From NCBI RefSeq assembly GCF_000276805.1, contig NZ_AKXQ01000002.1, positions 207,698-271,697 of the forward strand: a stretch of DNA of 64,000 nt, written 5' to 3'. A program made the position numbers and the translations under genes. Under the pieces are notes generated by a model that saw only the letters and a list, made by a program, of their open reading frames with translations, made no database searches and was not told where the DNA came from. This DNA is from Moritella dasanensis ArB 0140 (GTDB taxonomy: Bacteria > Pseudomonadota > Gammaproteobacteria > Enterobacterales > Moritellaceae). Numbering within the stretch: the first letter of the stretch is position 1; each line of letters opens with the position of its first letter. This document shows, piece after piece, positions 1-7,755 of the stretch.

Positions 1-97
1 CAATATAGAAGTTAGGTAAACCAACATCCCTGCACGCTTCAGCGGTTTCCATCAACTCTGGAACCGACTTAATTAATTGCTGTAGTTTTAGTTCCAT
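1..97 (-). CDS. Partial nucleotidyltransferase-like cassette protein (N-terminus only)
   Basis: Only the first 32 codons lie in the window; the gene runs off the left edge. The start is an ATG at 97 preceded by a GGGAAG ribosome-binding sequence. The residues (MELKLQQLIKS, then PELMETAEACRDVGLPNFYI) resemble the start of the nucleotidyltransferase-like family often carried in integron cassettes, in which a helical opening leads into a W/Y-I-A-A-G strand. It lies 22 bp downstream of the HAD gene, in the same direction. The junction reads TAACGAGCGTTAG, which could be a collapsed attC end. The function is inferred from a short segment only. Confidence 0.5.
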   Translation of the reverse strand, partial: MELKLQQLIKSVPELMETAEACRDVGLPNFYI

Positions 98-119
98 CTT
101 CCCAACCTGCTAACGCTCG

Positions 120-755
120 TTACAAGCCAATATACGCAAACGCTTCGTTTTTCTTTTCAAAGTTTTTAATTGACTGATGATGTTCCAATTTATCACCCAC
201 TAAAACAAAGTTAACGCCTAACTCTTTACAAGCCTTTAAATCCCAACTTCCATCACCAAAATATGTAAATGATAACCGGACTTCTTTAACCGCTCTTTTT
301 TCTGCAATCTTCATAATCTCGATTCTTGAATAGTGATCATTGGAGGATGCAATTGGAATATCTGAAATGTCGATACCAGCGGACTTCAATTTTAAAACGG
401 CACTCTCATACCAACCGCCAGTTGCAAATGAAATGACGACATCATCGAGTTCTTTTAAATTGGCGATAAATGTAGATGCCCCAGTGATTTCACGAATTGG
501 CTTTTCATCAACCCGAGTTTGAATTTTGGTTAAGAATACATTTTTAATATTTTCAGTCACTGTATTGGTATTTTTAATGTTCTTTTCATTAAAAAACTCA
601 TTAAGGATCCCAGCATCTGTTACATGTTTATAACGAGCCCAGTTTGTATCAATATCGAATCCAGTTACTTCTTTTACTGCTTCGTTAAAACACTCAGAGT
701 CAAAATCATACGATTCAATAAGTGTTCCATCGATATCAAACATTACATGATGCAT
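120..755 (-). CDS. HAD-superfamily hydrolase (phosphatase-like)
   Basis: 211 aa. HAD motif I is DIDGTL (Asp7 nucleophile, Asp9 acid), motif II is the S/T of SFATGG near residue 110, and motif IV is GDGSWD near residue 168, so a Mg2+-dependent phosphohydrolase fold is well supported. A helical cap lies between motifs I and II. Likely substrates are small phosphorylated metabolites, but none can be named. The ATG at 755 has an AAGGAG Shine-Dalgarno sequence 7 nt upstream. It sits among leftward-reading integron cassettes, so it is probably a cassette gene. The intergenic hairpin on its 5' side may be a degenerate attC. Confidence 0.85.
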   Translation of the reverse strand: MHHVMFDIDGTLIESYDFDSECFNEAVKEVTGFDIDTNWARYKHVTDAGILNEFFNEKNIKNTNTVTENIKNVFLTKIQTRVDEKPIREITGASTFIANLKELDDVVISFATGGWYESAVLKLKSAGIDISDIPIASSNDHYSRIEIMKIAEKRAVKEVRLSFTYFGDGSWDLKACKELGVNFVLVGDKLEHHQSIKNFEKKNEAFAYIGL

Positions 756-773
756 AGTGTGACTCCTTAAAGA

Positions 774-831
774 ATGGCTCAGACTTGTTCACACCCAAAT
801 AAGTGAACCAAGTGCTGACAGCAATGAGCAT
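774..831 (-). repeat. Possible degenerate attC / intergenic hairpin
   Basis: The arms ATGGCTCA (774-781) and TGAGCAT (825-831) enclose a second pairing, CTTGTTCAC against GTGAACCAAG. The extended imperfect hairpin fills the gap between two cassette-type genes, as an attC would. It lacks a clean GTTRRRY-type core, so it may be decayed or simply a hairpin. Confidence 0.35.
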
Positions 832-855
832 AATTGAGTTATACGGTTTTTACAT

Positions 856-1116
856 CTATTCAGTTTGATCACCAAAGCTCTCTATTATTTTGGTGCCACA
901 AACATCACATATTAGATGCTTATCACGAAGGTCCATAAATGAAGCGGCTCGTCCAGCGCCCCACCCTGCAAAAAAAGCGGTCATAAACACTTTTATACGG
1001 TCTTTTCTACTTTCAGGTCTAACTGCTGAATTCGAGATCATAAGTAAGTGATGATTTGTATCAGCTTTACATTGCTGGCAATACCTTGACACCAATGTTG
1101 ATTCATTATTATTCAT
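856..1116 (-). CDS. Small zinc-ribbon-like cassette protein
   Basis: 86 aa. Two CxxC pairs (CQQC near residues 14-17 and CDVC near residues 71-74) suggest a zinc ribbon. Between them is a Gly/Ala-rich hydrophobic stretch (FMTAFFAGWGAGRAASF) that could lie on a membrane or form a hairpin. AAGGA lies 5 nt upstream of the ATG. I do not recognise a characterised family; small proteins of this kind are common in integron cassettes, and the neighbours support that setting. The function is unknown. Confidence 0.7.
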   Translation of the reverse strand: MNNNESTLVSRYCQQCKADTNHHLLMISNSAVRPESRKDRIKVFMTAFFAGWGAGRAASFMDLRDKHLICDVCGTKIIESFGDQTE

Positions 1117-1335
1117 AAAGATCCTTTTTATTAGCTAAATAAACAACGGTAACTAACTGTTTTTATTCTATTTAATCAGCATGTTATGCATTAATTTTAA
1201 CGATTCATAATGCCTTAATGGCCAAACCTACACTTCACCAAAAACGTTGAATGTAATAAGCAGAATGTTGATTGCTTTTTTACCCCGAACTAAAACTGTC
1301 CTTAAGCTAGCTACTCCCCAGATAATGATAACAAT

Positions 1336-1413
1336 GAAAAATAGGAAAACCGATATAAGCATATTGTGAATGAGTAACAGCTCTAACAAGAAAAAGGGGT
1401 AATCGAGTTAGAG
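1336..1413 (+). repeat. Dispersed hairpin repeat, copy A
   Basis: It shares a leader (ATAGGAAAACCGATATAAGC then ATATTGTGAATGAGT) with copies at 3076, 3790 and 6683. A hairpin follows with arms CTCTAAC (1381-1387) and GTTAGAG (1407-1413). It lies in a 510-bp gap (1117-1627) that has no convincing gene. Confidence 0.7.
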
Positions 1414-1422
1414 CGATAAATC

Positions 1423-1516
1423 TAAACCATTTCGGTGTACAGATTCATTAAGCCACAACAGTGTTCACATTAATCTAGCTATGCTAGCTAACTCATTCGT
1501 GGACAGAAATGGTTTA
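1423..1516. repeat. Long-range inverted repeat
   Basis: TAAACCATTTC (1423-1433) pairs perfectly with GAAATGGTTTA (1506-1516) across a 72-nt loop. An AAAGTTTAAACTTT palindrome follows directly. Together with the adjacent dispersed repeat it fills most of the gene-free part of this cassette. Confidence 0.6.
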
Positions 1517-1572
1517 AAGTTTAAACTTTAAACGGTACAGTTCGGATTACAGAAAGTACGATTAAATTGAGA

Positions 1573-1626
1573 TTAACGCCTCAAACACCTAACTTCACCA
1601 AGTCTGAGTGCTTTGACTTGTTAGCA
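1573..1626 (-). other. attC-like recombination site (short)
   Basis: Read leftward, it starts TGCTAACAAGTCAAAGCAC directly after the stop codon of the upstream gene and ends TTAGGTGTTTGAGGCGTTAAT. The two halves pair as an imperfect hairpin. The GGCGTTA end resembles Vibrio VCR/attC ends. At about 54 bp it is at the short end for attC sites. Confidence 0.6.
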
Positions 1627-1627
1627 A

Positions 1628-2248
1628 TTACTTTAACGCCTTTCTAAAAATTTCACCAAAGTTTGAGTTTTCATAGTTGGTGATACCAATTTCGCTTTCT
1701 CTGCCGGAGCGGATTAAATCTTGCCGGTCCATAAATTGTTCTTTGATTAAAGGACTTCCCACCAAGTTTTCAAGGTTTTGGTGTTCCAAATCTTCGTATG
1801 TGTAAAACCAGAGGTTTGATGCAGAAACAAACTCAGTAATATCATCAATGAAGTAGCTATGAATGGTATCCACAGATCTTAAAAAGTTTGACTTGTTAAT
1901 TTTCCCCGAGCAGTATGAAATAAACAATTTACTAATTAATTCTGCCTTTTCGATATCAGTGACATTATCTATGACTTGAATTATTTTATTCGAGATCTTC
2001 TCACTGTCTGAAGATCGAGAAAAATCATTAATAGCACTTTTTTCTTTATCTGAGACACTTTCAAGTTTAAAAATAAATTTACTAAGTTTTTGTAAGAAAA
2101 AGTGGTCTCTAATAGACATTGTTAGTTCAGCTATTTTTATAGCAATACCAAAGACAGGTATATCTTTTAAAATTCCATTTTCTAATCCATTGTCTAAAGC
2201 AACCTCTAGAGCGTTTGCTGACAAATCCTTTACTGCACTTTTATTCAA
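1628..2248 (-). CDS. Unrecognised cassette protein with a TTG start
   Basis: 206 aa if it starts at the TTG at 2248, which has AAGGAG 6 nt upstream (2255-2260). The reading frame stays open to an ATG at 2341, but those first 31 codons are attC sequence (2277-2360), so the longer start is an artefact of recombination-site DNA. The protein is helix-rich: a hydrophobic segment (IPVFGIAIKIAEL) is followed by acidic and basic amphipathic helices and a C-terminal region rich in Asn/Glu. I recognise no domain. A cassette gene of unknown role is the safe description. Confidence 0.65.
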   Translation of the reverse strand: MNKSAVKDLSANALEVALDNGLENGILKDIPVFGIAIKIAELTMSIRDHFFLQKLSKFIFKLESVSDKEKSAINDFSRSSDSEKISNKIIQVIDNVTDIEKAELISKLFISYCSGKINKSNFLRSVDTIHSYFIDDITEFVSASNLWFYTYEDLEHQNLENLVGSPLIKEQFMDRQDLIRSGRESEIGITNYENSNFGEIFRKALK

Positions 2249-2276
2249 CGCGAACTCCTTCCTCGATTTAGTATTG

Positions 2277-2360
2277 CTAAACGCCCACTTAAGGGACAAA
2301 AATTGTTGGCTATAATCTTGTAAGGAACGAACAATAGCCAACTGTTGTTGTTCCGTTTAA
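2277..2360 (-). other. attC-like site of the dfrA cassette
   Basis: Read leftward it begins at the dfrA stop codon (TTAAACGGAACAACAACAG) and ends CCCTTAAGTGGGCGTTTA. The inner arms GTTGGCTAT and ATAGCCAAC pair. It is clearly homologous to the site at 2859-2953: both share AACGGAAC, CAGTTGG, CCAACAATTT and a CTTAAGNGGNCGTT end. The end resembles VCR repeats (CCTTAGGCGGGCGTTA). Confidence 0.8.
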
Positions 2361-2842
2361 ATTTCTTGTCCACCCTTTTGCCAAATACGGTACGTATAAT
2401 CTAAGTTTGAACTAAAACTTTGCTCAAACACTTTCCGATACCCGTTTGGAATTTTAGGGAAAAACACATCACCGTCTATTTCCTTGTGAACAGTGGAGAT
2501 ATGAAGCGTATCAGCACTATTAACAAGCGCCTTATAAATTTCTCCACCACCTGATACAAATGCATGGTCAGTTACATTTTTTAAAGTTGATAACGCGTTA
2601 TCTATAGAAGAAAAGTAAAATACATCTTCATCATCGGACTCTCTTGGAGACCGAGTAATTACAGCATATTTTCGATTTGGTAACTTTCCCATAGACTCGA
2701 AAGTCTTCCTACCGACAATCAGCCATTGATTATATGTCATCGCCTTAAACAATAGTTGTTCACCTTTTACTGACCAAGGAATATCTAAGCCTGAACCAAT
2801 AATACCATTTTCAGAAACAGCTGCGATTAATGATAATTTCAT
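2357..2842 (-). CDS. dfrA: DfrA1-like dihydrofolate reductase
   Basis: 161 aa. It reduces dihydrofolate to tetrahydrofolate with NADPH. The sequence follows the trimethoprim-resistant DfrA1 group closely from memory: MKLSL, [48 protein letters not shown] and YRIWQKG are shared blocks. The catalytic acid is Glu28, as in DfrA1, in place of the Asp27 of E. coli FolA. The ATG at 2842 has TGGAG just upstream and sits 17 bp past one attC; the stop codon abuts the next. The resulting mobile cassette of about 585 bp is almost the size of the clinical dfrA1 cassette. Resistance is inferred, not shown. Confidence 0.93.
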   Translation of the reverse strand: MKLSLIAAVSENGIIGSGLDIPWSVKGEQLLFKAMTYNQWLIVGRKTFESMGKLPNRKYAVITRSPRESDDEDVFYFSSIDNALSTLKNVTDHAFVSGGGEIYKALVNSADTLHISTVHKEIDGDVFFPKIPNGYRKVFEQSFSSNLDYTYRIWQKGGQEI

Positions 2843-2858
2843 GCGACTCCATTGAGGG

Positions 2859-2953
2859 TTAACGCCGCCTTAAGCGGATTGAAATTGTTGGTTGTAACGT
2901 GTACATGATAGAGCGCTAACCAACTGTTTTAGTTCCGTTTAAGAGCATTATTA
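2859..2953 (-). other. attC-like site upstream of the dfrA cassette
   Basis: Read leftward: TAATAATGCTCTTAAACGGA, then inner arms CAGTTGGTT and AACCAACAATT, ending CCGCTTAAGGCGGCGTTA. The end is nearly identical to Vibrio VCR ends. Its homology to the site at 2277-2360 shows that dfrA occupies a complete cassette. Confidence 0.8.
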
Positions 2954-3075
2954 GCAGTTGTAACAAGCTAATTTATAAACCTATCTGTTATGTTCTGTAA
3001 ATTAACACCTTTGAGTATAAATTGAAATTTATGATCAAGTTATTTTTCACTTCACTACATTAATAATACATCAAC

Positions 3076-3154
3076 AAATGTATGGAAAGTCTATATGAGT
3101 ATATTGCGAGAGAGCCAAAGCTCTAACTCACTTTGGGGCAATAACGGCTTAGAG
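3076..3154 (+). repeat. Dispersed hairpin repeat, copy B
   Basis: Leader AATGTATGGAAAGTCTATAT, then GAGTATATTGCGAGAG, and a hairpin with arms CTCTAA (3121-3126) and TTAGAG (3149-3154) around CTTTGGGGCA. It lies between the acetyltransferase gene and the dfrA cassette. The GNAT stop region (TTAACAAGCCTC) and a distal AAAGGTGTTAAC at about 3009-3020 look like attC ends, so this copy may sit inside an oversized or disrupted attC. Confidence 0.65.
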
Positions 3155-3206
3155 TTGAAATTTTAAATGGCGTGACAGCCCTAGTGGATTTTAATTCAGA
3201 GGCTTG

Positions 3207-3701
3207 TTAACTGACTGTCTCAAAGCGTATGAATTGCATTTCTAAATCCACATCGATGTCCAATGAAACTTCGTAACAGCTACTCACTACATTTTTAACC
3301 GCTGAAAGCCAAAACTTCAATGCCGCTTCATTTTCCTTTAAAACTCGAATTTGCCACTTGCCTGGGTGATTAGCTACAACCGCTAAAAGTACCTTTTTAC
3401 CAACACCCTTTCCTTTAAATTTACGCAATACGAAGAACTGCTCAATATCAAAAGTTTCTGGTTCACTCGGGTAATTACGAACTAATGCAAAACCAGCAAG
3501 CTCTTTACCAACGTGAATGAAGTAAGGCACATGATCAACTTCTTTCCAGTACGAGTCCAAAGTTGCACAGTTGAACGTAAACAAACCATCCGAGTTTGGG
3601 TTCCACCCCATAAACTCCGACATGTCATATATATAATAGGGAAACAGATTCTCCAATACATGCCTAGAATTTGAGCCAATTCGTTTTAGAGATACTTCCA
3701 T
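3207..3701 (-). CDS. GNAT-family N-acetyltransferase
   Basis: 164 aa. The GNAT fold is supported by the acetyl-CoA pyrophosphate loop FKGKGVGKKVL (about residues 94-104, matching R/Q-x-x-G-x-G/A), the preceding strand DIEQFFVLRKF, and the later Asn-containing EAALKFW segment. It should transfer an acetyl group from acetyl-CoA to an amine; the substrate cannot be told. The ATG at 3701 follows AGAGGAAAT. GNAT enzymes are very common in chromosomal integron cassettes, and dispersed repeats flank it on both sides (3076 and 3790). Confidence 0.85.
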   Translation of the reverse strand: MEVSLKRIGSNSRHVLENLFPYYIYDMSEFMGWNPNSDGLFTFNCATLDSYWKEVDHVPYFIHVGKELAGFALVRNYPSEPETFDIEQFFVLRKFKGKGVGKKVLLAVVANHPGKWQIRVLKENEAALKFWLSAVKNVVSSCYEVSLDIDVDLEMQFIRFETVS

Positions 3702-4008
3702 ATTTCCTCTAGTCAGTTAACGTTTGTACAGTAAGACGTCTCGACTCACCAAAATATCAATAACACAGTATAAATTCAATATGCAGAATAAATGTATGGC
3801 AAACCGATATGAATATATTGCGTGTGAGTAACTACTCTAAGCCATTTTGGGGTGGCTGAATCATATAAAGTCGTCACTATAGGGGTCTTGTCTGAACATA
3901 AATAAAACTCTTTTTGACTCCTGATGGAGTGAACTGTGAAAAAAGAGCAGTGAAGTTAAAGTTATCTATTTATTGTCATTAATATTATAATTCGCAGCAT
4001 ATTCTTAT
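3702..4008. other. Intergenic region between cassette array and hrpB
   Basis: It has no gene. A CGTTAAC near 3718-3724 could be a remnant attC/attI end just before the acetyltransferase start. Dispersed repeat copy C occupies the middle. No integrase gene or recognisable attI is present, so the array here either lacks intI or is a detached piece. Confidence 0.5.
3790..3856 (+). repeat. Dispersed hairpin repeat, copy C
   Basis: AATGTATGGCAAACCGATAT, then GAATATATTGCGTGTGAGT and CTCTAAGCCATTTTGGGGTGGCT. It has the same leader as copies A, B and D. The right arm is shortened: AAGCC pairs with GGCT only. Confidence 0.65.
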
Positions 4009-6474
4009 GTGCTAAATAAAATACCTATGACCACATCTTCAGATATGCAGCGACAACTTCCGATAAATGCGATAAAAACTCAGGTCATCGACACATTACA
4101 ACACAGTGACATCATCATCAGCGCGGATACCGGTAGTGGTAAATCAACGCACCTGCCACTTTGGGCACAGTCATTAGGGCGTGTATTGGTCATCGAACCA
4201 AGACGTATTGCTTGCCTTGCCCTTGCACAATACCTTGCATCACAATCAGCTAGCCCCGTGGGTAAAAAAATAGGGTATGCCATTCGGTTTGATAACCAAT
4301 ACACGCCACAAACTAACGTGGTATTCGCTACGCCGGGTGTAGCGCTGCGCTGGTTATTTGAAGATCAGTTGGCGCACTTTGATGTGGTGATGCTCGATGA
4401 GTTTCACGAGCGTCGCTGGGATACCGATTTATTGCTCGCGATACTCAATAAGCGAAAAAGCCATCGCCTTATATTAACATCAGCAACCTTAAACAGTGCA
4501 AGTTTAGCCAGTTATACTGGCGCACAAGAAATCACGGCTCAGGGGCGCTGTTTTCCAATTGAATCTCGCTATGTGGCCACGGATATGCGATTAATGCCGC
4601 ACAGCGACAAATTAGATCTACGCGTTAAACAAGCGCTGCAGTTAGCCTTGAGCTTAGCGCAATACAATCAGGGTGATATTCTGGTTTTTTTACCCGGCAA
4701 AAAAGAAATCCAACAAATAGCCCAAAGCTTAGCGCGAGATGAAGCCTGCAACAGCACGCTCATATTGCCTTTACACGCTGGTAGCGATCAAACGGTGCAA
4801 CGACAAGCGTTAAACCGTCAACCGCAACGGCGCATCATTCTCGCGACTAACGTGGCAGAAACGAGTCTCACCATTCCCAATATTAGTTGTGTCATCGACT
4901 CAGGATTAGAAAGGCGTACTCACCTGCGCGGTGGTAGAACGGTATTAAGCCTTGAGCCCATAGCCAGATCGAGTGCGATACAACGCCAGGGGCGTGCTGG
5001 TCGTGTCATGGATGGCCTGTGTATTCAACTCTTTGGTGAGTTTGCCCCACTCAAAGCAGAAACACCGGCCCAGATACTACGTGAAGATTTAACCGAAATG
5101 GTGCTATCGAGTGCCTGTGCGCAGGAAGATATTACCCAATTGGATTTTATCAATCCCTTGCCTAATTCCTCATTACAACTGGCATTGACCAATCTGCAGC
5201 GCATTAAGGCGATAGACCCACAAAACCTAGCCACAGCACATGGCAAGCGTATCTATCCGCTGCCTTTGGATAGTCACCTTGCGCACCTGATCTTATCGAT
5301 GCCCACACCAGCATTACAGCTGGCGATGATCGACTTAGCTGCGGCATTATGTGTTAATCAATCACTCTATCAACTCAGTAACAACGCCCAACAAATTGAA
5401 GAATTAAATACCTTGTTACCGAGTTTATGCGATGCGGAGTTATTGATTGCCTGTGTTAGACCCAAGTCTTGTGAACAGCTAATCGAACGGGAACTCGTCA
5501 TACTCAACAACAGCGCCATTGCCGAAGCCAGACAAAACGCAGCGCAAATCAAACAGGCATTTGACTTGAAGACTGTTGTTGGTTTGAAAACAGCGAACTC
5601 AGGACTGGTTGCTTATAATCGGCTGGAGTTGTGCGCTGCAATCGCTAGCGCACAACATGATCTGTGTTTTGTAAAGCGAGAAAAGAAACGGGGTGTGTTA
5701 GCCAACGGTTATATCGAGGTCATCCCTGCCAAAAATTCTCGACTGGGCGATGCACCAGACAATAATAGTAACCAAGCGGCGCTGATTTTAAATACCCACG
5801 CCATTCCTGGGCGCGGTACTAAAGAAACCAAGACGCTAGCTACTTGCATCATGCCGATGCCACTTGCGACACTCACCAAACTGGGATTCGGCAACATTGA
5901 GTGCACGCAACCACGTATTAAAAACAACAAGATCCTCGTCGAGAACAAGCGTATCTACGCCGGACGAACCATAGAGTCACAGCTTGCAAGTCCACCTACA
6001 GATCAAATTATCCCGATTTTAACCACGTTGATTGGAGATAATCGTTTATTAAAAGGCCTGCATGACCGACTTGAAATGGATATAAAGGCCTATCAGCTCT
6101 ATCTCATGTTGAATAGCTCACCACAGAACAAAAAAGTTATTGATGCGCTCCCTACGCCTGCCGATTTTATCCATGATTCACTGGTTGATTTAGGGGTTGA
6201 AACGCTGGCTGATTTGACGTTAATTGAAGCTCAAGACATCAGCTTTGAAGGTATACCTGAATGGGAAAGAGCCGATTTTGATCAACGTCATCCACAAGCC
6301 ATTAAATTGGCGGATATAGAATTACAGGTCGAATACCTTGTTAACAGCAAACAAATAAAATTACACTACCTCAGAGGACAACGAAAAACAGAACCCAAAC
6401 GCTGGGAGCTGCCGAAGTTCAATGGCTGGAAAATACGTTATCAACGAGCAAGTAAAGTTGTCGATGTGAGATAG
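4009..6474 (+). CDS. hrpB: ATP-dependent RNA helicase HrpB
   Basis: 821 aa, close to the usual ~810 of HrpB. It is a DEAH/RHA-type helicase whose precise physiological role is not settled. Walker A is TGSGKST at residues 41-47. Motif II is DEFH near residue 130, the variant DEAH box. Motif III is SAT near residue 158, motif V is ATNVAETSLTIP and motif VI is QRQGRAGR. An HA2-like region and the HrpB C-terminal domain (ending near KFNGWKIRYQRA) follow. The start is uncertain: ATGs at 4009, 4027 and 4045 all lack a good Shine-Dalgarno sequence. It is transcribed away from the cassette array and is the first clear core gene. Confidence 0.93.
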   Translation: MLNKIPMTTSSDMQRQLPINAIKTQVIDTLQHSDIIISADTGSGKSTHLPLWAQSLGRVLVIEPRRIACLALAQYLASQSASPVGKKIGYAIRFDNQYTPQTNVVFATPGVALRWLFEDQLAHFDVVMLDEFHERRWDTDLLLAILNKRKSHRLILTSATLNSASLASYTGAQEITAQGRCFPIESRYVATDMRLMPHSDKLDLRVKQALQLALSLAQYNQGDILVFLPGKKEIQQIAQSLARDEACNSTLILPLHAGSDQTVQRQALNRQPQRRIILATNVAETSLTIPNISCVIDSGLERRTHLRGGRTVLSLEPIARSSAIQRQGRAGRVMDGLCIQLFGEFAPLKAETPAQILREDLTEMVLSSACAQEDITQLDFINPLPNSSLQLALTNLQRIKAIDPQNLATAHGKRIYPLPLDSHLAHLILSMPTPALQLAMIDLAAALCVNQSLYQLSNNAQQIEELNTLLPSLCDAELLIACVRPKSCEQLIERELVILNNSAIAEARQNAAQIKQAFDLKTVVGLKTANSGLVAYNRLELCAAIASAQHDLCFVKREKKRGVLANGYIEVIPAKNSRLGDAPDNNSNQAALILNTHAIPGRGTKETKTLATCIMPMPLATLTKLGFGNIECTQPRIKNNKILVENKRIYAGRTIESQLASPPTDQIIPILTTLIGDNRLLKGLHDRLEMDIKAYQLYLMLNSSPQNKKVIDALPTPADFIHDSLVDLGVETLADLTLIEAQDISFEGIPEWERADFDQRHPQAIKLADIELQVEYLVNSKQIKLHYLRGQRKTEPKRWELPKFNGWKIRYQRASKVVDVR

Positions 6475-6809
6475 CATTGCTGCTGAGGCCATTAGCACCT
6501 CAATATGAAGTATTAAAATACGGCTAAATTAGCTATCCCTTTAATATTTGACTCACTTCTTTATATCCCTGCTTTACTTAAATAATTAGGTCAATAAGCA
6601 GGGATGTTTAATGATAGATCTGAATACGGTTAATCCGCGTTTACAAATAAGTAGGATTAACTTAGTTAGTAAATTTTACATGATAAAATATATGGCAAAT
6701 CGACATGAACATATTGTGAATGAGTTAAGGCTCTAAGCCACTTTGAGGCAGGAACGGCTTAGGGCTATCACCCTAAGCTATTGGTCGACAACTAATGGAA
6801 CAGAAATAT
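6475..6809. other. Gene-free region after hrpB
   Basis: It contains dispersed repeat copy D (6683-6780) and AT-rich filler with no convincing small gene. GCAGGGATGTTTAA near 6598-6611 and AGCAGGGATAT (read on the other strand) upstream of it near 6560-6575 are weakly similar. No clear terminator for hrpB was seen. Confidence 0.4.
6683..6780 (+). repeat. Dispersed hairpin repeat, copy D
   Basis: Leader AAAATATATGGCAAATCGAC, then ATGAACATATTGTGAATGAGT. The main hairpin has arms CTCTAAGCC (6731-6739) and GGCTTAGGG (6756-6764). A second element, CCCTAAGC (6771-6778), can compete for the same right arm, giving two alternative folds. This copy lies outside the cassette array, so the family is not attC itself. 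Confidence 0.7.
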
Positions 6810-7157
6810 TTAACCTATGACAAGCACACCGATTTGCACTAGGTAACCAGCAAATCCTGCCCAGCTTAGTGCTAATAATGCCCAAGGTAGTCGGCTTGAC
6901 CTTACTTGCTTTTGTTCACTTTCAATCTCTACATTATTGTCTTGCTCTGCTGCCGCTGCATTCGCTCTTATTTTTTGTTTTTTCTGCTTATCGAGCTGGC
7001 GAGACTTAGCTTTATGCTGCTTCTTGTACTCAGCGATACCCTTCTCGATACCAGCTGCGATCAATTTAGTCTGCTCGCGACTCTGACCTGGTTTTTTAAT
7101 ACCGTTAGCAATGCGTGTAGATTCAGCTTGCACTTCTGTTGATGCTTTCTGTGTCAT
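6810..7157 (-). CDS. DUF2956 family protein
   Basis: 115 aa. The conserved opening (QAESTRIAN, IKKPGQSREQTKLIA, GIEKGIAEYKKQ) is typical of DUF2956, a family of small proteins in Vibrio/Shewanella-type bacteria. A long Lys/Gln/Arg-rich helix (about residues 40-70) is followed by one C-terminal membrane segment (LPWALLALSWAGFAGYLVQI, about 90-110). The basic part probably faces the cytoplasm, making it a tail-anchored inner membrane protein. The function is unknown. Confidence 0.8.
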   Translation of the reverse strand: MTQKASTEVQAESTRIANGIKKPGQSREQTKLIAAGIEKGIAEYKKQHKAKSRQLDKQKKQKIRANAAAAEQDNNVEIESEQKQVRSSRLPWALLALSWAGFAGYLVQIGVLVIG

Positions 7158-7331
7158 GGAATTTCACTCTTAATTCAGTACTATAAACTCAGTACTATTA
7201 ACTAAACTCAATTAACTTGATGATAAATAACTCAGGCCCATGTTGCAAGTTAGCAATATGAAATGGTAACGATTACCCAGCCACTACACTGTACATACTA
7301 AACAATACAACGGCATTAGCATGTGCATCAC

Positions 7332-7571
7332 TTAAGCAACCTTGAACTGATGCGTTACACGGCTTTTAGATTTCAATGAGTTGCAGGTATTACAAAAGTA
7401 ATTGGTCGCACCACACGCCTGCAGCTTTTCAAGTTCTGCATTACAGTCAGGGCAAAAGCTTATCTTTTTGTAATCCTGATTGCAGCTAACGCAATGATAC
7501 AGCCCTGCTTTCCAAGCAAGTGGCTCATGGCATTGATTACAGTTGTTCTCATTTGAATTAGTGCTACTCAT
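7332..7571 (-). CDS. Zinc-ribbon protein, YfgJ-like
   Basis: 79 aa with four CxxC pairs: CNQC, CVSC, CPDC and a final CNTC, with an extra Cys in LQACGATNYFC. The order and the LQACGA-YFC block match E. coli YfgJ, a small zinc-binding protein without an assigned reaction. Two zinc ribbons are expected. It stands alone between the DUF2956 gene and a terminator for the HlyD operon. No enzymatic residues are visible. Confidence 0.8.
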   Translation of the reverse strand: MSSTNSNENNCNQCHEPLAWKAGLYHCVSCNQDYKKISFCPDCNAELEKLQACGATNYFCNTCNSLKSKSRVTHQFKVA

Positions 7572-7671
7572 GTTGAAATTCCCAGTGATATTGTGATGTG
7601 TGATTCGTTTCGATATCGATCGATAATCGTGAAAAAGACTTCATTGTACCCATAAAGAAATAGCTTTAATA

Positions 7672-7706
7672 CAAAAAGGGGTTATAGCCTAAGCTACAAC
7701 CCCTTT
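7672..7706 (-). terminator. Intrinsic terminator of the HlyD operon
   Basis: The perfect arms AAAGGGGTT (7674-7682) and AACCCCTTT (7697-7705), with inner pairs TAG/CTA, are followed on the minus strand by TTTTTG. It lies about 50 bp past the HlyD-type stop codon. Confidence 0.85.
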
Positions 7707-7755
7707 GAATAACATCTTTAACTAAACCGTTAACGAAACATGCATTAAAGCAGTA

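Noticed and set aside
3702..4008. attI or integron integrase next to the cassettes
   Set aside because: The interval is only ~300 bp, contains dispersed repeat copy C and no integrase motifs.
5025..5948. Antisense frames inside hrpB and other long genes
   Set aside because: They lie opposite well-supported coding sequences, lack ribosome-binding sites and show no family features.
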